From Prosthecobacter sp. (GTDB lineage: Bacteria; Verrucomicrobiota; Verrucomicrobiia; Verrucomicrobiales; Verrucomicrobiaceae), in assembly GCF_020439865.1 (NCBI RefSeq), contig NZ_JAGRPF010000214.1, positions 1 through 64,000 of the forward strand: DNA of 64,000 nucleotides, written 5' to 3'. The position numbers and the translations under genes were made by a program. Under the pieces are notes generated by a model, which was not told the DNA's origin, searched no databases, and worked only from the letters and a program-made list of their open reading frames with translations. This document shows positions 26,065 through 35,299 of the stretch, one piece after another (position 1 is the stretch's first letter; each line of letters starts with the position of its first letter).

Positions 26065-26538
26065 TCATTTCACATTCGCCGTTCTTTCGTAGTAGCGAAA
26101 TTCGAGCCCCTCCGCGTGACCGACGACTTCCTTCAGGCTGAAAAGGTGTTCGAAGGGGGGCAGCAGCACGTCGCCCTCGTAAGGCTCGGAGATCCAGGTG
26201 AGGTAGAGGCCGTCACACTGCGGGAGCAACTCCTCAAACACACGCGCTCCGCCGATGACGAAGACAGTGTCGGCGTCTCCGCAAACCTGCGGAAGTTCGG
26301 AGGCGCTGCGAATGACGGTGATGCCTTCGCGGGGCTCCATCGTGCGGCTTAGGACGATGTTTTGGCGGCCGGGGAGCGGGCGACCAATGGAGTCGAAGGT
26401 TGCACGACCCATGAGGATGGGATGTCCCAGAGTGGTGCGCTTGAAGAACTTCAGATCCTCCGGGAAATGCCACGGCAGCTTACCCTCGCGTCCGATGACA
26501 CGGTTGCTGGACATGGCGACGATGGCGATGAGGCGCAT
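26065..26538 (-). CDS. folA: dihydrofolate reductase
   Basis: A 157-residue NADPH-dependent enzyme reducing dihydrofolate to tetrahydrofolate in the cytoplasm. The N-terminal IAIVAMSSNRVIGREGKLPWHFPEDLKFFK has the expected W and the substrate-binding acid at position 27-28 (LPWHFPEDL). Later landmarks are GHPILMGRATFDSIGRPLPGRQNIVLSR (the nucleotide-binding loop) and VFVIGGARVFEELLP. The size is standard. It lies 19 bases downstream of the beta-CASP gene on the same strand and probably shares its transcript. No thyA is visible nearby. Confidence 0.95.
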   Translation of the reverse strand: MRLIAIVAMSSNRVIGREGKLPWHFPEDLKFFKRTTLGHPILMGRATFDSIGRPLPGRQNIVLSRTMEPREGITVIRSASELPQVCGDADTVFVIGGARVFEELLPQCDGLYLTWISEPYEGDVLLPPFEHLFSLKEVVGHAEGLEFRYYERTANVK

Positions 26539-26557
26539 GACAGGGGAGTGGCGAGTA

Positions 26558-27916
26558 CTACCAGAGGTCGATGGGCTGATGCGGTTCGGGACGGATGATT
26601 TCGGTGTCGGGGATTGTTTCGTTGAAACGACTGGTGAACCACATCTGGGCGGGTTCTTCGCCGTGAACGAGCAGGAGCTTCTTCGGCTTCACTTTCTCGA
26701 TGTATTCGGCGATCTGCTCACGTGAGGCATGGGCGCTGAGATCAAAGCTCTCGATGCGGGCGTTCAGAGCGACTGCCGGGAGATCGCGAGCGAGCTTGAT
26801 CATGGTTCCGGGAGGGGCGTTGCGAATTTTGTAGCCCGGAGATTCGGGGTCGGTGTAGCCGACGAAGCAGACGGAGTTGCGCGGATTGTCGAGGAACTTC
26901 TGGGCGAACGTGTTCGAGACGGTGTGCTCGGTCATCATGCCGCTGGAGAGGGCGTACAGCGTGTGCGGGCTGGAAACGATTTCCTGGCGCTTTTTGTTCT
27001 TTCTCGGTACCAGCATGCTCATGTCCTCGAGGAGGCGGAAGCCGGGATAGCTGCGGCGGCTGCGGGAGGCGTAGTGGTCGTAGAGCACGGTGATCTTGGT
27101 GCTCAGGCCTCCGATGTAGAGAGGCATTTCAGGAATGAGGCCCTCCTGATGCAGTTCGTGCAGCATGAGCATGACCTCCTGCGTTTTGCCCAGGGCAAAA
27201 ACGGGGACTAAAACGGCCCCGCCAGCCTCGTGCGTGTCACGGATGACTCCGGCGAGGCGTTCCTTTTCGGCCTTGCGGCTGAAGTTTTGCGGGCGGGCGT
27301 AATCGCCACGCGTGGTCTCGGCGATCATGACGTCGATGCCGCTGGTGGGGAAGTCGGCGGCGCGGCAGATCGTCTGCGCCTCGAAGTTCACGTCGCCGGT
27401 GTAAAACAACGTGTTGCTGCCTTCGCGGACCAGCACCCCGGTGGACCCGAGGATGTGGCCGGCATCAAACATCGTGGCCTCCAGGTTCGTGTCCGGGATT
27501 TCAAACGGACGGTCGATGTCCCGGTAGATCCACTGCGCACGGATCCCGTCGAGTTCGCGGTGGGTGAAGAGCGGGTACTCGGTGATGCTTTCCTCCTCGC
27601 GCTGCTTGGTCATCACGTTGACGGAGTTGTGCAGCATCGCGGACGAAAGTTCGCCGGTGACTTCGGTCATGAGGACCGGGGTGTTCGGCTGCTTGCGCTG
27701 AAGCACGGGCAGGGAGCCGATATGATCATGATGCGCGTGAGTGATGATCACGGCGTTGGCCGACTGATGCGGCAGCGGTCCGAAATCCGGCAGAGCGTCG
27801 TAACCTGCACGCTTCGGGTGCATGCCGGAGTCCAGCACGACACGATGATCTCCGGCTTCGAGGAGATAGGAATTGGCGCCGATTTCACGTCGGCGCGTCA
27901 GATTACGAAAACGCAT
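26558..27916 (-). CDS. MBL-fold beta-CASP ribonuclease-like protein
   Basis: A 452-residue metallo-beta-lactamase-fold hydrolase with beta-CASP insertion and C-terminal RNA-specificity domain. The zinc motif HAHHDH spans H60, H62, D64 and H65; HILGSTGVLV, DLSAHASREQI and LLVHGEEPAQ supply the later motifs of the MBL and beta-CASP parts. Bacterial homologues resemble the CPSF73 endonuclease and act on RNA, but the target is not known. The chosen start gives MRFRNLTRRREIGANSYLLEAG; an earlier in-frame start adds an unlike 19-residue tail. It is followed by folA. Confidence 0.88.
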   Translation of the reverse strand: MRFRNLTRRREIGANSYLLEAGDHRVVLDSGMHPKRAGYDALPDFGPLPHQSANAVIITHAHHDHIGSLPVLQRKQPNTPVLMTEVTGELSSAMLHNSVNVMTKQREEESITEYPLFTHRELDGIRAQWIYRDIDRPFEIPDTNLEATMFDAGHILGSTGVLVREGSNTLFYTGDVNFEAQTICRAADFPTSGIDVMIAETTRGDYARPQNFSRKAEKERLAGVIRDTHEAGGAVLVPVFALGKTQEVMLMLHELHQEGLIPEMPLYIGGLSTKITVLYDHYASRSRRSYPGFRLLEDMSMLVPRKNKKRQEIVSSPHTLYALSSGMMTEHTVSNTFAQKFLDNPRNSVCFVGYTDPESPGYKIRNAPPGTMIKLARDLPAVALNARIESFDLSAHASREQIAEYIEKVKPKKLLLVHGEEPAQMWFTSRFNETIPDTEIIRPEPHQPIDLW

Positions 27917-28057
27917 GCGGTTATTTTTTGGGGGGAAGGGGAGGGCGACACTAGGGGCTTGCCAGTGTTCCACAAGGGCTATTTGGTTCTTGTGCCAGCA
28001 TAACAGGCACCCGTTATCTGGTTGCCGTCACCTCTTCTTTTTTCAACTTTAGGAATC

Positions 28058-28984
28058 ATGCGCGTCCATTTGCTGCTACTGCTGATAAACCCTTTGATCG
28101 TGCTTGGCATTTGTCTGACCGGTGCGTCACTCCAGGCCGCAGACCGTGTCTGGAAAGATGCCACTGGCCAGAATGAAGTTCGGGCTGAGCTTGTCAGCTA
28201 CAAGAATGGCAGCGTCCTGCTACGACGTGAAAATGGGATTGTCATTGTCGTGTCCTTGGCAAGTTTAAGCCCCGAGGATCAGGAGTTCATTACCGGAACA
28301 CGCCCAACAGATTCCGCCGTGGTGATTCCGGCACCCGTCGTGACGGTTGAGGCTCTCGCCATGATGGGAGAATTGGAAGAAATTCGGCTTGATCTCCCGA
28401 AGCCTATGTTCATTAGCGGTCCAGCTCTGGAAATTCCCAACCTCGAGCGCTGGGACATCTCCAAACGCATCAAGAGTTTCATGGCTCTCAAGGGCACCGT
28501 GAACATCGCCAAGGGCAAAAAAGTTACGTCCTCCGATCCGGCCCCCATCATCGGCACGCTTGAGCTGGTCACTGATGGAGATGCCGACGGCGCTGACGGC
28601 AACTTTGTCGAGCTCATGCCTGGCAAACAGTGGGTGCAGATCGACCTCGAAGCCACTCACACGCTTCAAAAAATCGCGGTGTGGCATTATCACAAGGCTG
28701 CCGTAGCCTACAACGACGTGATCATACAAGTTTCAGATGACCCACAGTTCAAAACCGGTGTCACCACTCTCTGGAATGCAGATCATGACAACACCTCTGG
28801 CATGGGAAAGGGCAAGGATCCCGCGTATATCGAAACCAATTATGGCCGGATTATTGAAGGCAGGTTCGCCAAGGCACGCTACCTCCGCCTTTGGAGCAAT
28901 GGCAATTCGGCGAACGACATGAACCACTATGTCGAGGTTCAGGTCTTTGCCGTTCCGGCCCAGAAGCAAGAAGCGGTAAAATGA
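28058..28984 (+). CDS. secreted SHD1-domain protein with discoidin-like C terminus
   Basis: A 308-residue exported protein (signal about 1-27). Residues about 28-80 form an SHD1 (SLA1 homology 1-like) domain: VWKDATGQNEVRAELVSYKNG...RRENG...LASLSPEDQEFI, a module found in great number in Planctomycetes and Verrucomicrobia. Residues about 160-300 resemble a galactose-binding/discoidin (F5/8 type C) beta-sandwich: LELVTDGDADG, WVQIDLEATHTLQKIAVWHY, RYLRLWSNGNS. The protein probably binds a sugar or other ligand outside the cell; no catalytic site is seen. A weak AGGAA lies before the ATG. It ends four bases before the convergent CHASE2 gene. Confidence 0.75.
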   Translation: MRVHLLLLLINPLIVLGICLTGASLQAADRVWKDATGQNEVRAELVSYKNGSVLLRRENGIVIVVSLASLSPEDQEFITGTRPTDSAVVIPAPVVTVEALAMMGELEEIRLDLPKPMFISGPALEIPNLERWDISKRIKSFMALKGTVNIAKGKKVTSSDPAPIIGTLELVTDGDADGADGNFVELMPGKQWVQIDLEATHTLQKIAVWHYHKAAVAYNDVIIQVSDDPQFKTGVTTLWNADHDNTSGMGKGKDPAYIETNYGRIIEGRFAKARYLRLWSNGNSANDMNHYVEVQVFAVPAQKQEAVK

Positions 28985-28988
28985 GAGA

Positions 28989-30197
28989 TTACTTCCTGCG
29001 TCCTGCGATGCGTGCGAACACCGTCGATATGGCGATCATGGCGGCGGGAATCGTGGGCGGGCACCACATCAGGTTGGATTGGAAGGTCAAAAAGCAGACC
29101 ACCAGTGCCGCGAAGATGCACAGTATGCCGCGTAGCAGGGATTTGGGCCGCGGAACAAAAAACACCAGCCAGGCTCCCACCAGCCCGGCTGCGCCCCAGG
29201 TGATCCATTGCCCCCAGGCTGGCAGAAGGTGCAGACGCGGCATGGCGAGCACGTGAGCGAGCACTTGGGCGTGCGCACGCGCTAGGCCGTCTTTGGCATC
29301 GTCATCGGTTCCGATCACAATGATTTTGCCGCCCGAGAGATTTGCCTTGTCCTGCGGGGACACCGCTTCGGCCAGCTCCGCGGTCAGCAGGTTGAGCGCA
29401 TCGACCTCGGCGACGGGCTGCTTCGCGGGGACGGTGAGTTCACCGGAGTGTGAAAGCGGGACGAAAGCGCCGTGGGAAAGGTAGGCCCCGGCTCCAGGGC
29501 CGAGCAGCAACCGCTGTGTGGCGTAGGGCGTCTTGGTAAACCGCGCCAGCGCCTGTGCGAGTGCGGTGGGAAGCAGATGACCGCCTTCCTGCACGACGTA
29601 GGGTAGAGCGGCTTCTCCGTTGACGTCGTGAACGATGGCGATGCCGAGCTCGGCTTGTCGGCGCATCAATTCATCAGGAGCGGCGATCAAGGCACCCAAC
29701 GGGGGCGCCGTATCGATGTCTCCATGCACTTTCTGGAAACGCGGCAGCGAGTCTTCGAGTCCGCCGAGGAACGCAGGTGCCTCACGACTGGTGGCAAGTT
29801 GTGCTTCGACGCCGAGGACGGTGCTCGGAAAGGGCATCAGCGCCTGGGCGGCCTCCGCAACGAAGTCGGGTGACGGTTTGCCCCAGTGGAGGGTTTCGGG
29901 AATGAGCACGACGGCGGGATCGTAGGCCTGCAGGCCCTTCAGCACCATCTGCCAGTCGAGCGGACGTGGCGGCCAGCCGGAATACTCTGCTTTGTCTGCT
30001 TCGCGCATTTTCACGAAGACCACGGGCGAAGCGGACATCGCATGAACGCCGGCAGTGATGAGACGATCACGGGCATTGGCGACTAGGAAGTCGAGAAACA
30101 ACTCGTCCACACGCTGAAACCGCCCGGCCTGATGCTCACGATCCAGCCACCAGCCGAGGCTGCCAAGCAGGAGAATGAGAATGAGAGCGCGGATCAT
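28989..30197 (-). CDS. CHASE2-domain membrane protein without output domain
   Basis: A 402-residue protein: one N-terminal membrane helix (about 2-17), a large extracytoplasmic CHASE2-like sensor region (about 25-325, with PVVFVKMREADKAEYSGWPPRPLDWQ and the later GGKIIVIGTDDDAKDG), then three membrane helices (about 328-395) and a short basic tail. CHASE2 domains normally precede kinase, cyclase or GGDEF domains; here none follows. It may signal through a partner or have another role. The stop codon of the convergent SHD1 gene is four bases from its end. It lies 30 bases downstream of clpC on the same strand. Confidence 0.7.
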   Translation of the reverse strand: MIRALILILLLGSLGWWLDREHQAGRFQRVDELFLDFLVANARDRLITAGVHAMSASPVVFVKMREADKAEYSGWPPRPLDWQMVLKGLQAYDPAVVLIPETLHWGKPSPDFVAEAAQALMPFPSTVLGVEAQLATSREAPAFLGGLEDSLPRFQKVHGDIDTAPPLGALIAAPDELMRRQAELGIAIVHDVNGEAALPYVVQEGGHLLPTALAQALARFTKTPYATQRLLLGPGAGAYLSHGAFVPLSHSGELTVPAKQPVAEVDALNLLTAELAEAVSPQDKANLSGGKIIVIGTDDDAKDGLARAHAQVLAHVLAMPRLHLLPAWGQWITWGAAGLVGAWLVFFVPRPKSLLRGILCIFAALVVCFLTFQSNLMWCPPTIPAAMIAISTVFARIAGRRK

Positions 30198-30227
30198 GAG
30201 AGGCGGCGCCCGGCTGAGAGCCTCCGG

Positions 30228-32756
30228 TTAGGGGGCCGGTGTCTCAGCCGGAATCTCGTTGGCGTCACGCTTGTCGGCGGCGAATTTGAGGCGTTTCTGC
30301 TCTTCGTCGTAAGAAACCTTCACGTTGTCGCCTTCGCGGATGTCGCCACGCAGGAGGTGCTCGGCCAGCGGATCTTCGATGTTCTTCTCCACGGCACGGC
30401 GCATCGGACGGGCACCATACTGCGGGTCGAAGCCCTCTTTCATGAGGAATTCGCGGGCACCGTCGTCGAGCGCGATGTGGATGTTCTTCTGCTTGAGTCG
30501 TGTGACCACCTTGCCGACTTCGAGATCGACGATCTTGTTGAGCTGCTCCTTCTCGAGCATGCGGAAGATGACGATGTCGTCGAGGCGGTTGAGGAACTCC
30601 GGCTTGAAGAATTTCTTCGCGGCCTCGGTGATCTTGCCCTTGATGCCGGCGTTGTCGGCGGAGTCTTCCTGCATGGCCATGAAGCCAAGGCTGGTCTGAC
30701 GTTTGATCTGCTCAGCTCCGACGTTGGAGGTGAGGATGACGATGGTGTTTCTGAAGTCGATCTTGCGGCCAAAGTTGTCAGTGACCTGGCCTTCTTCGAG
30801 AATCTGCAGCAGCAGGTGCATCACATCCGGGTGCGCTTTTTCGACTTCGTCGAAGAGAATCACGGAATAGGGACGACGACGCACGGCCTCGGAGAGCTGG
30901 CCGCCTTCTTCGTAACCGACATATCCAGGAGGTGCCCCGATCAGACGGCTGGCGGTGTGTTTCTCCATGTATTCGGACATGTCGATCTGGATCAGCGCCT
31001 CAGCGGTGCCAAACATGAACTCGGCGAGGTTCTTCGCGAGGAAGGTCTTGCCGACACCGGTCGGACCGAGGAAGAGGAACGAGCCGATGGGACGGCGTGG
31101 GTCTTTCAAGTCGGCGCGGGAACGGCGCAGAGCCTTGCTGATGGCGATGACAGCTTCGTCCTGACCGATGACTTTGCCCTTCAGCTCGGATTCCATCTTC
31201 AGGAGCTTCTCGGCCTCCGCCGTTTCCATGCGCTGAAGCGGGACGCCGGTCCACTTCGAGACGACAGACATGATGTCCTCCTCCGTGACATCGACGATGC
31301 GTTCCTGATTGGTGGAGCGCCAGGTTTCAAGCACGTCGTCAAAACGCTTCTTGGCGTTTTTCTCGCGGTCGCGCAGGTGGGCGGCCTTTTCGAAGTCCTG
31401 CTCCTTGATGGAGCCTTCTTTTTCTACGCGGATCTCCTCGATCTCGGCCTCGATGGCCTTGAGTTCGGGTGGGCGTGTCATGGCGGCGATGCGAGCCTTC
31501 GAGCCTGCCTCGTCCATGATGTCGATGGCCTTGTCCGGCAGGAAGCGGGAAGGAAGATAGCGCGAGCTGAGGTTCACGGCGGACTTGAGAGCGTCCTCGG
31601 TGTACTTCGCCTTATGGTGCATCTCGTATTTGCCACGGAGACCGAAAAGGATCTTGATGGCGTCCTCGACGGAAGGTTCTTCAACCTTCACGCTCTGGAA
31701 GCGGCGTTCGAGTGCGGAGTCCTTCTCGATGTATTTGCGGTACTCGTTCAAGGTGGTGGCGCCGACGCATTGCAGCTCGCCACGGCTGAGCGCGGGCTTG
31801 ATGATGTTGCTGGCGTCCATGGCGCCTTCGGCTCCGCCGGCACCGACGATGGTATGCAGCTCGTCGATGAAGAGAATGACGTTCTTGTTGCGGCGGATTT
31901 CATCCATGACCGCTTTGATGCGTTCCTCGAACTGGCCGCGATACTTCGTGCCGGCGACCATCAAGGCGAGATCGAGGGTGATCACGCGCTTGTCCCGCAG
32001 AATCTCAGGCACATTGCCCGCAGCAATCTCCTGAGCGAGTCCTTCAACGATCGCGGTCTTGCCGACACCTGCCTCACCGATGAGGACCGGGTTGTTCTTG
32101 GTGCGGCGGCAGAGAATCTGAATCACGCGGGCAATTTCATCCGCGCGTCCGATGACAGGGTCCATTTCACCTTTGATGGCGAGCTCAGTGAGATCGCGGC
32201 CAAAAGCTTTGAGCGCAGGGGTCTTTTCGTTTTTCTTCTTTTCACCTGACTGCGTGTTGCCGGTAGGAGCGACGGATTCGCCCTCTTCTTCCTCTTCTTC
32301 TTCGTTTTGGGAGGAGAAGTTGGGGTCGAGTTCCTTGAGGATCTCGCTGCGCGCCTTGTCGAGGTTCACATCGAGGTTGCGAAGCACCTGGGCGGCGACG
32401 CCTTCGCCTTCACGCAGTAGGCCGAGCAGGATGTGTTCGGTGCCAACGTAGCTGTGGTTGAGCGCCTTGGCTTCCTTGGAGGCGAGGGCGAGAACCTTTT
32501 TCACCCGCGGGGTGTAGGGGATGTTGCCGACCATCTTCGTTTCCGGGCCGGAACCGACCTGTTGTTCGACCTGCATGCGCACAGTCTCGAGATCGAGGCC
32601 GAGCTTGGTCAGCACATTGACGGCGACGCCCTGGCCGAGCTTGATCAGGCCAAGCAGCAAATGCTCCGTTCCGACGTAGTTGTGGTTGAAGCGGTCCGCC
32701 TCCTTGCGTGCGAGTGCCAGGACCTGTTGGGCGCGTGGGGTGAAATTATTCATCAT
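30228..32756 (-). CDS. clpC: ClpC, ATP-dependent Clp unfoldase
   Basis: An 842-residue class I Hsp100 protein. Order: two Clp-N repeats (1-145), an acidic linker (about 146-160), first AAA+ module with Walker [14 protein letters not shown], a middle domain with UVR-type coiled coil ([22 protein letters not shown]), second AAA+ module with [13 protein letters not shown], and the ClpP-docking tripeptide LGF in [11 protein letters not shown]. It unfolds proteins for ClpP and needs adaptors such as McsB or MecA in Firmicutes. Its ATG lies inside the last codons of mcsB (11-base overlap), so it is translated from the mcsA-mcsB-clpC transcript. Confidence 0.95.
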   Translation of the reverse strand: MMNNFTPRAQQVLALARKEADRFNHNYVGTEHLLLGLIKLGQGVAVNVLTKLGLDLETVRMQVEQQVGSGPETKMVGNIPYTPRVKKVLALASKEAKALNHSYVGTEHILLGLLREGEGVAAQVLRNLDVNLDKARSEILKELDPNFSSQNEEEEEEEGESVAPTGNTQSGEKKKNEKTPALKAFGRDLTELAIKGEMDPVIGRADEIARVIQILCRRTKNNPVLIGEAGVGKTAIVEGLAQEIAAGNVPEILRDKRVITLDLALMVAGTKYRGQFEERIKAVMDEIRRNKNVILFIDELHTIVGAGGAEGAMDASNIIKPALSRGELQCVGATTLNEYRKYIEKDSALERRFQSVKVEEPSVEDAIKILFGLRGKYEMHHKAKYTEDALKSAVNLSSRYLPSRFLPDKAIDIMDEAGSKARIAAMTRPPELKAIEAEIEEIRVEKEGSIKEQDFEKAAHLRDREKNAKKRFDDVLETWRSTNQERIVDVTEEDIMSVVSKWTGVPLQRMETAEAEKLLKMESELKGKVIGQDEAVIAISKALRRSRADLKDPRRPIGSFLFLGPTGVGKTFLAKNLAEFMFGTAEALIQIDMSEYMEKHTASRLIGAPPGYVGYEEGGQLSEAVRRRPYSVILFDEVEKAHPDVMHLLLQILEEGQVTDNFGRKIDFRNTIVILTSNVGAEQIKRQTSLGFMAMQEDSADNAGIKGKITEAAKKFFKPEFLNRLDDIVIFRMLEKEQLNKIVDLEVGKVVTRLKQKNIHIALDDGAREFLMKEGFDPQYGARPMRRAVEKNIEDPLAEHLLRGDIREGDNVKVSYDEEQKRLKFAADKRDANEIPAETPAP

Positions 32757-33870
32757 GAGGTGCGGAGGGGGTGCCTCCTGGGGTTGAATTTGATGGTGGA
32801 AGGTTACCCGGGCCGTCGATGGATTGCAACCGTGCGCGGGTTATTTCAGCGCGCATGCTGTCACGTTCTTCAGGGGACAATTCACGCGCAGCATTGAGCT
32901 GTAAATGAGCGGGCTGAATCTCCAGCAACAGCATGTCAATCAGGCTGCGGTCGCAGTTGCCGATGAGGTCGAGATCAGCACCCAGTCGGAGCATGGAAAG
33001 AAGGTTCAAGGCTTCCTTGGAGGTCAGGATGTGCGCGTAACGCAGGATGGCGAAGGCGCGTCCTACCTGATCGCGCAGCATGGTCTGGTGGTCTTCCTTG
33101 AGCTTTGCACGCGCGGTCGTTTCGGAACGGACGACACCTTCGATCACTTTTTCGATCTGGGCGATGATCTCGGGCTCCGCCTCTCCCAGCGTGTGCTGGT
33201 TGGAGATCTGGAACAGGTTTCCGAGCGCCTCGGTGCCTTCGCCATACAGGCCGCGCACCGCGAGACCGATCTTGCCGACCGCCTTGATCACCGGATTGAT
33301 CTGCTCCGTGAGAACGAGCGCCGGGAGATGCAGCATGACTGAAGCACGCATGCCGGTGCCTAGATTGGTCGGGCAGGCGGTAAGGTAGCCGAGCTTCGGG
33401 TCAAAGGCATACGGGAGCAGACTTTCGAGTTCCGAGTCCACGCGGTCCACCACCTCGTAGGCGCTGGCAAGGTTCAAGCCGGGTCGGATGCCCTGAATGC
33501 GAAAGTGATCCTCCTCATTGATCATGATGGAGATGCTCTGTTTCCGATCGACGACCACGGCACAGCCCGTAGAGCGTGCCGCATGCTCGCGGCTGACCAG
33601 ATGACGTTCCACCAGCACCTGTTTGCGAATCTTGCTCAGGTCGGAGTACTCTTCGCTGTAGCCGTCGCGCATTTCAGGAAGGTTTTCGACCACCGGGCGT
33701 GCGCGTTCGAGGAGTTCGACCCTCTGGCGCTCCTGGCTGAAGCCGGGAAACGGATAGCCACGAAGATTGCGCGCCAGACGCACCCGCGAGGTCATGACGA
33801 TCTCGGAATGCGGCCCCGCGCCCTTCATCCAGTCAGCGGGGTTTTTGATCAATGTGGCAAAGCGCATCAT
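32746..33870 (-). CDS. mcsB: McsB protein arginine kinase
   Basis: A 374-residue member of the phosphagen-kinase superfamily that phosphorylates arginines of client proteins, marking them for ClpCP. The kinase core shows VMTSRVRLARNLRGYPFP, the catalytic acid region MINEEDHFRIQG (E120) and YLTACPTNLGTGMRASVML (C166). The C-terminal motif RDSMRA at residues 336-341 equals the RDxxRA phospho-arginine receptor motif described in Firmicute McsB. The last 30 residues are Pro/Ser-rich. It lies between mcsA (97 bases upstream) and clpC, which it overlaps by 11 bases. Confidence 0.93.
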   Translation of the reverse strand: MMRFATLIKNPADWMKGAGPHSEIVMTSRVRLARNLRGYPFPGFSQERQRVELLERARPVVENLPEMRDGYSEEYSDLSKIRKQVLVERHLVSREHAARSTGCAVVVDRKQSISIMINEEDHFRIQGIRPGLNLASAYEVVDRVDSELESLLPYAFDPKLGYLTACPTNLGTGMRASVMLHLPALVLTEQINPVIKAVGKIGLAVRGLYGEGTEALGNLFQISNQHTLGEAEPEIIAQIEKVIEGVVRSETTARAKLKEDHQTMLRDQVGRAFAILRYAHILTSKEALNLLSMLRLGADLDLIGNCDRSLIDMLLLEIQPAHLQLNAARELSPEERDSMRAEITRARLQSIDGPGNLPPSNSTPGGTPSAPHDE

Positions 33871-33967
33871 GGCGTGGCGGGTGTTGGATGTGGCAACATG
33901 GATACGCGTTGAATGACAAGCAAGGATGGCTCCACCTGTGCCAAAAAACGGCGCCCTTCCCCTCCTC

Positions 33968-34537
33968 TCATTTGGAGGAGGCCTTGGGCTGGAGACGTTC
34001 GATCTCGGATTTCAATTTGGCCGCATCCTCGTAGCGCTCCTCCTGCACCGCGAGATCCAGTTCAGCACGGAGCTTGGCAATATCGACAGGCGGTGGTGTG
34101 GCAGGTGCCGGGGGCGGCGGAGGAGGTGGCGGGGGCGGTTCTGCGACAACTGAAGCCCGCTGTCTGGGCAGCATCTGAGGCGCTGCAGCACTCAGGTGGG
34201 TTGGGCGCTTGCCTACATGACGCGTTCCCTTGTGCATGTTGCGCAGAAGGCCGTCCAGCCCGTCGCGAAAGGCCGCGTAGCATTCAGGGCAGCCCATGCG
34301 TCCGATTTTTTTGAGCTGGGACGCCGTGAAACCACAGGCGTCACATACGACCTCCATCGAATCCGAATCGGTCCGGTGCGAGGGGCTGAGAAAGGCCTCC
34401 GCGAGACCGAAACCGGTCTCCTCGGTCACACCTTTGGCCTTGGAGCAGGTCTCACACAGATTCACCGTGGTCATCTGACCGTTGATGATCTGAGTGAGGA
34501 ACACGGTGGCCTCATTCTCGCAAACGTCGCATTTCAT
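33968..34537 (-). CDS. mcsA: McsA-like zinc-finger activator of McsB, with UVR motif
   Basis: A 189-residue cytoplasmic protein. Four CxxC pairs form two zinc-binding modules: C3/C6 (CDVC) with C27/C30 (CETC), and CDAC with CPEC in about 65-85. A strikingly pure polyproline run (ten in a row, about 134-143) forms a linker to the C-terminal UVR helix hairpin (LRAELDLAVQEERYEDAAKLKSEIERL). McsA activates the McsB kinase and the UVR motif contacts ClpC or related partners. First gene of the mcsA-mcsB-clpC group. I find no ctsR repressor gene beside it. Confidence 0.88.
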   Translation of the reverse strand: MKCDVCENEATVFLTQIINGQMTTVNLCETCSKAKGVTEETGFGLAEAFLSPSHRTDSDSMEVVCDACGFTASQLKKIGRMGCPECYAAFRDGLDGLLRNMHKGTRHVGKRPTHLSAAAPQMLPRQRASVVAEPPPPPPPPPPAPATPPPVDIAKLRAELDLAVQEERYEDAAKLKSEIERLQPKASSK

Positions 34538-34619
34538 GGAAGTGATCGTGCATGCTGTTCATGTCACACAAGTGATACGAGCGGCAGCGCGTACTGGTTA
34601 TGACAGGTATTTGCGCCCG

Positions 34620-35234
34620 TCAACCGATGCCCTGAGCCGCCAGCCATTCGTCCAGTTCCTCCTGCAGCCGGGGATGCTTTGCAAAGCTGTAATGAAACGT
34701 TCGGAACCCCAGTCTTGCCGCCGTCTCAATGTTTGGCTGCAGGTCGTCGATGTAAAATGTGCGCGCCGGATCGATCTCGAGCTGGCGGATGGTGTGGTGA
34801 AAAATGGCCTCTCCCGGTTTTGAACAGCCGGCGGAGTATGAATACACTCCCCCGCGGAAGTGGCGGAAAATGTCGAAGGTCCGCAGAAAGTAGTCTTTGT
34901 GCAGACCGCTTGTGTTTGAAAGCAGGTACATGGGCAGCTTTCCTTGCAAAGCGCCCAGGGTCGCGTGCATCGGCTCATTTTGGGCGAAGATATCGCACCA
35001 GATCGCCTCAAACTCGTCCTTGGTGCCGCGGAAACCGGTCACGGCCATCGCTTCGCGCACAAACGTCGCATCATCCATGCGGCCGTCCTCATAGGGGCCC
35101 TTGATGTCATCGAACAACGTCAGCACCGTCTCCGCCGGATGGTCGCATTGCTCCGCCAGCCGTCGGGCGGCGATGCTGAAGTCGAAATCGATGAGAACTT
35201 TGCCAACGTCGGACAAGAGGGCGGGCTGGGACAT
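34620..35234 (-). CDS. HAD-superfamily phosphatase (YihX-like)
   Basis: A 204-residue HAD hydrolase. Motif I is SDVGKVLIDFD, like the DLGNVIVDID of the YihX subfamily where the second acid is replaced by Gly; motif II is LLSNTSGLH, motif III includes SKPGEAIF, and motif IV is FYIDDLQPNIETA. Residues about 15-85 make the helical cap. Relatives dephosphorylate sugar phosphates such as glucose 1-phosphate; the substrate here is unknown. It is monocistronic as far as can be seen and lies upstream of mcsA on the same strand. Confidence 0.85.
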   Translation of the reverse strand: MSQPALLSDVGKVLIDFDFSIAARRLAEQCDHPAETVLTLFDDIKGPYEDGRMDDATFVREAMAVTGFRGTKDEFEAIWCDIFAQNEPMHATLGALQGKLPMYLLSNTSGLHKDYFLRTFDIFRHFRGGVYSYSAGCSKPGEAIFHHTIRQLEIDPARTFYIDDLQPNIETAARLGFRTFHYSFAKHPRLQEELDEWLAAQGIG

Positions 35235-35299
35235 GGCCGCTCCCTATGCCCGTTGGCGGCACCTTGCACCAGATGAAATCCAACGGAATTGCTTCAGAA

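Noticed and set aside
26033-26090. 13-codon open frame with strong AAGGAGG eight bases before ATG 26048
   Set aside because: The peptide is tiny and overlaps the folA 3' end in antisense; since real genes here do not use Shine-Dalgarno, the match is probably chance.
30132-32249. 705-codon plus-strand open frame opposite clpC
   Set aside because: Antisense to a highly conserved gene, low-complexity Val/Leu/Asp-rich translation without motifs.
34100-34143. GGC/GGA-rich low-complexity DNA that looks like a microsatellite
   Set aside because: It is the reverse complement of the polyproline codons of mcsA, so it is explained by the protein.
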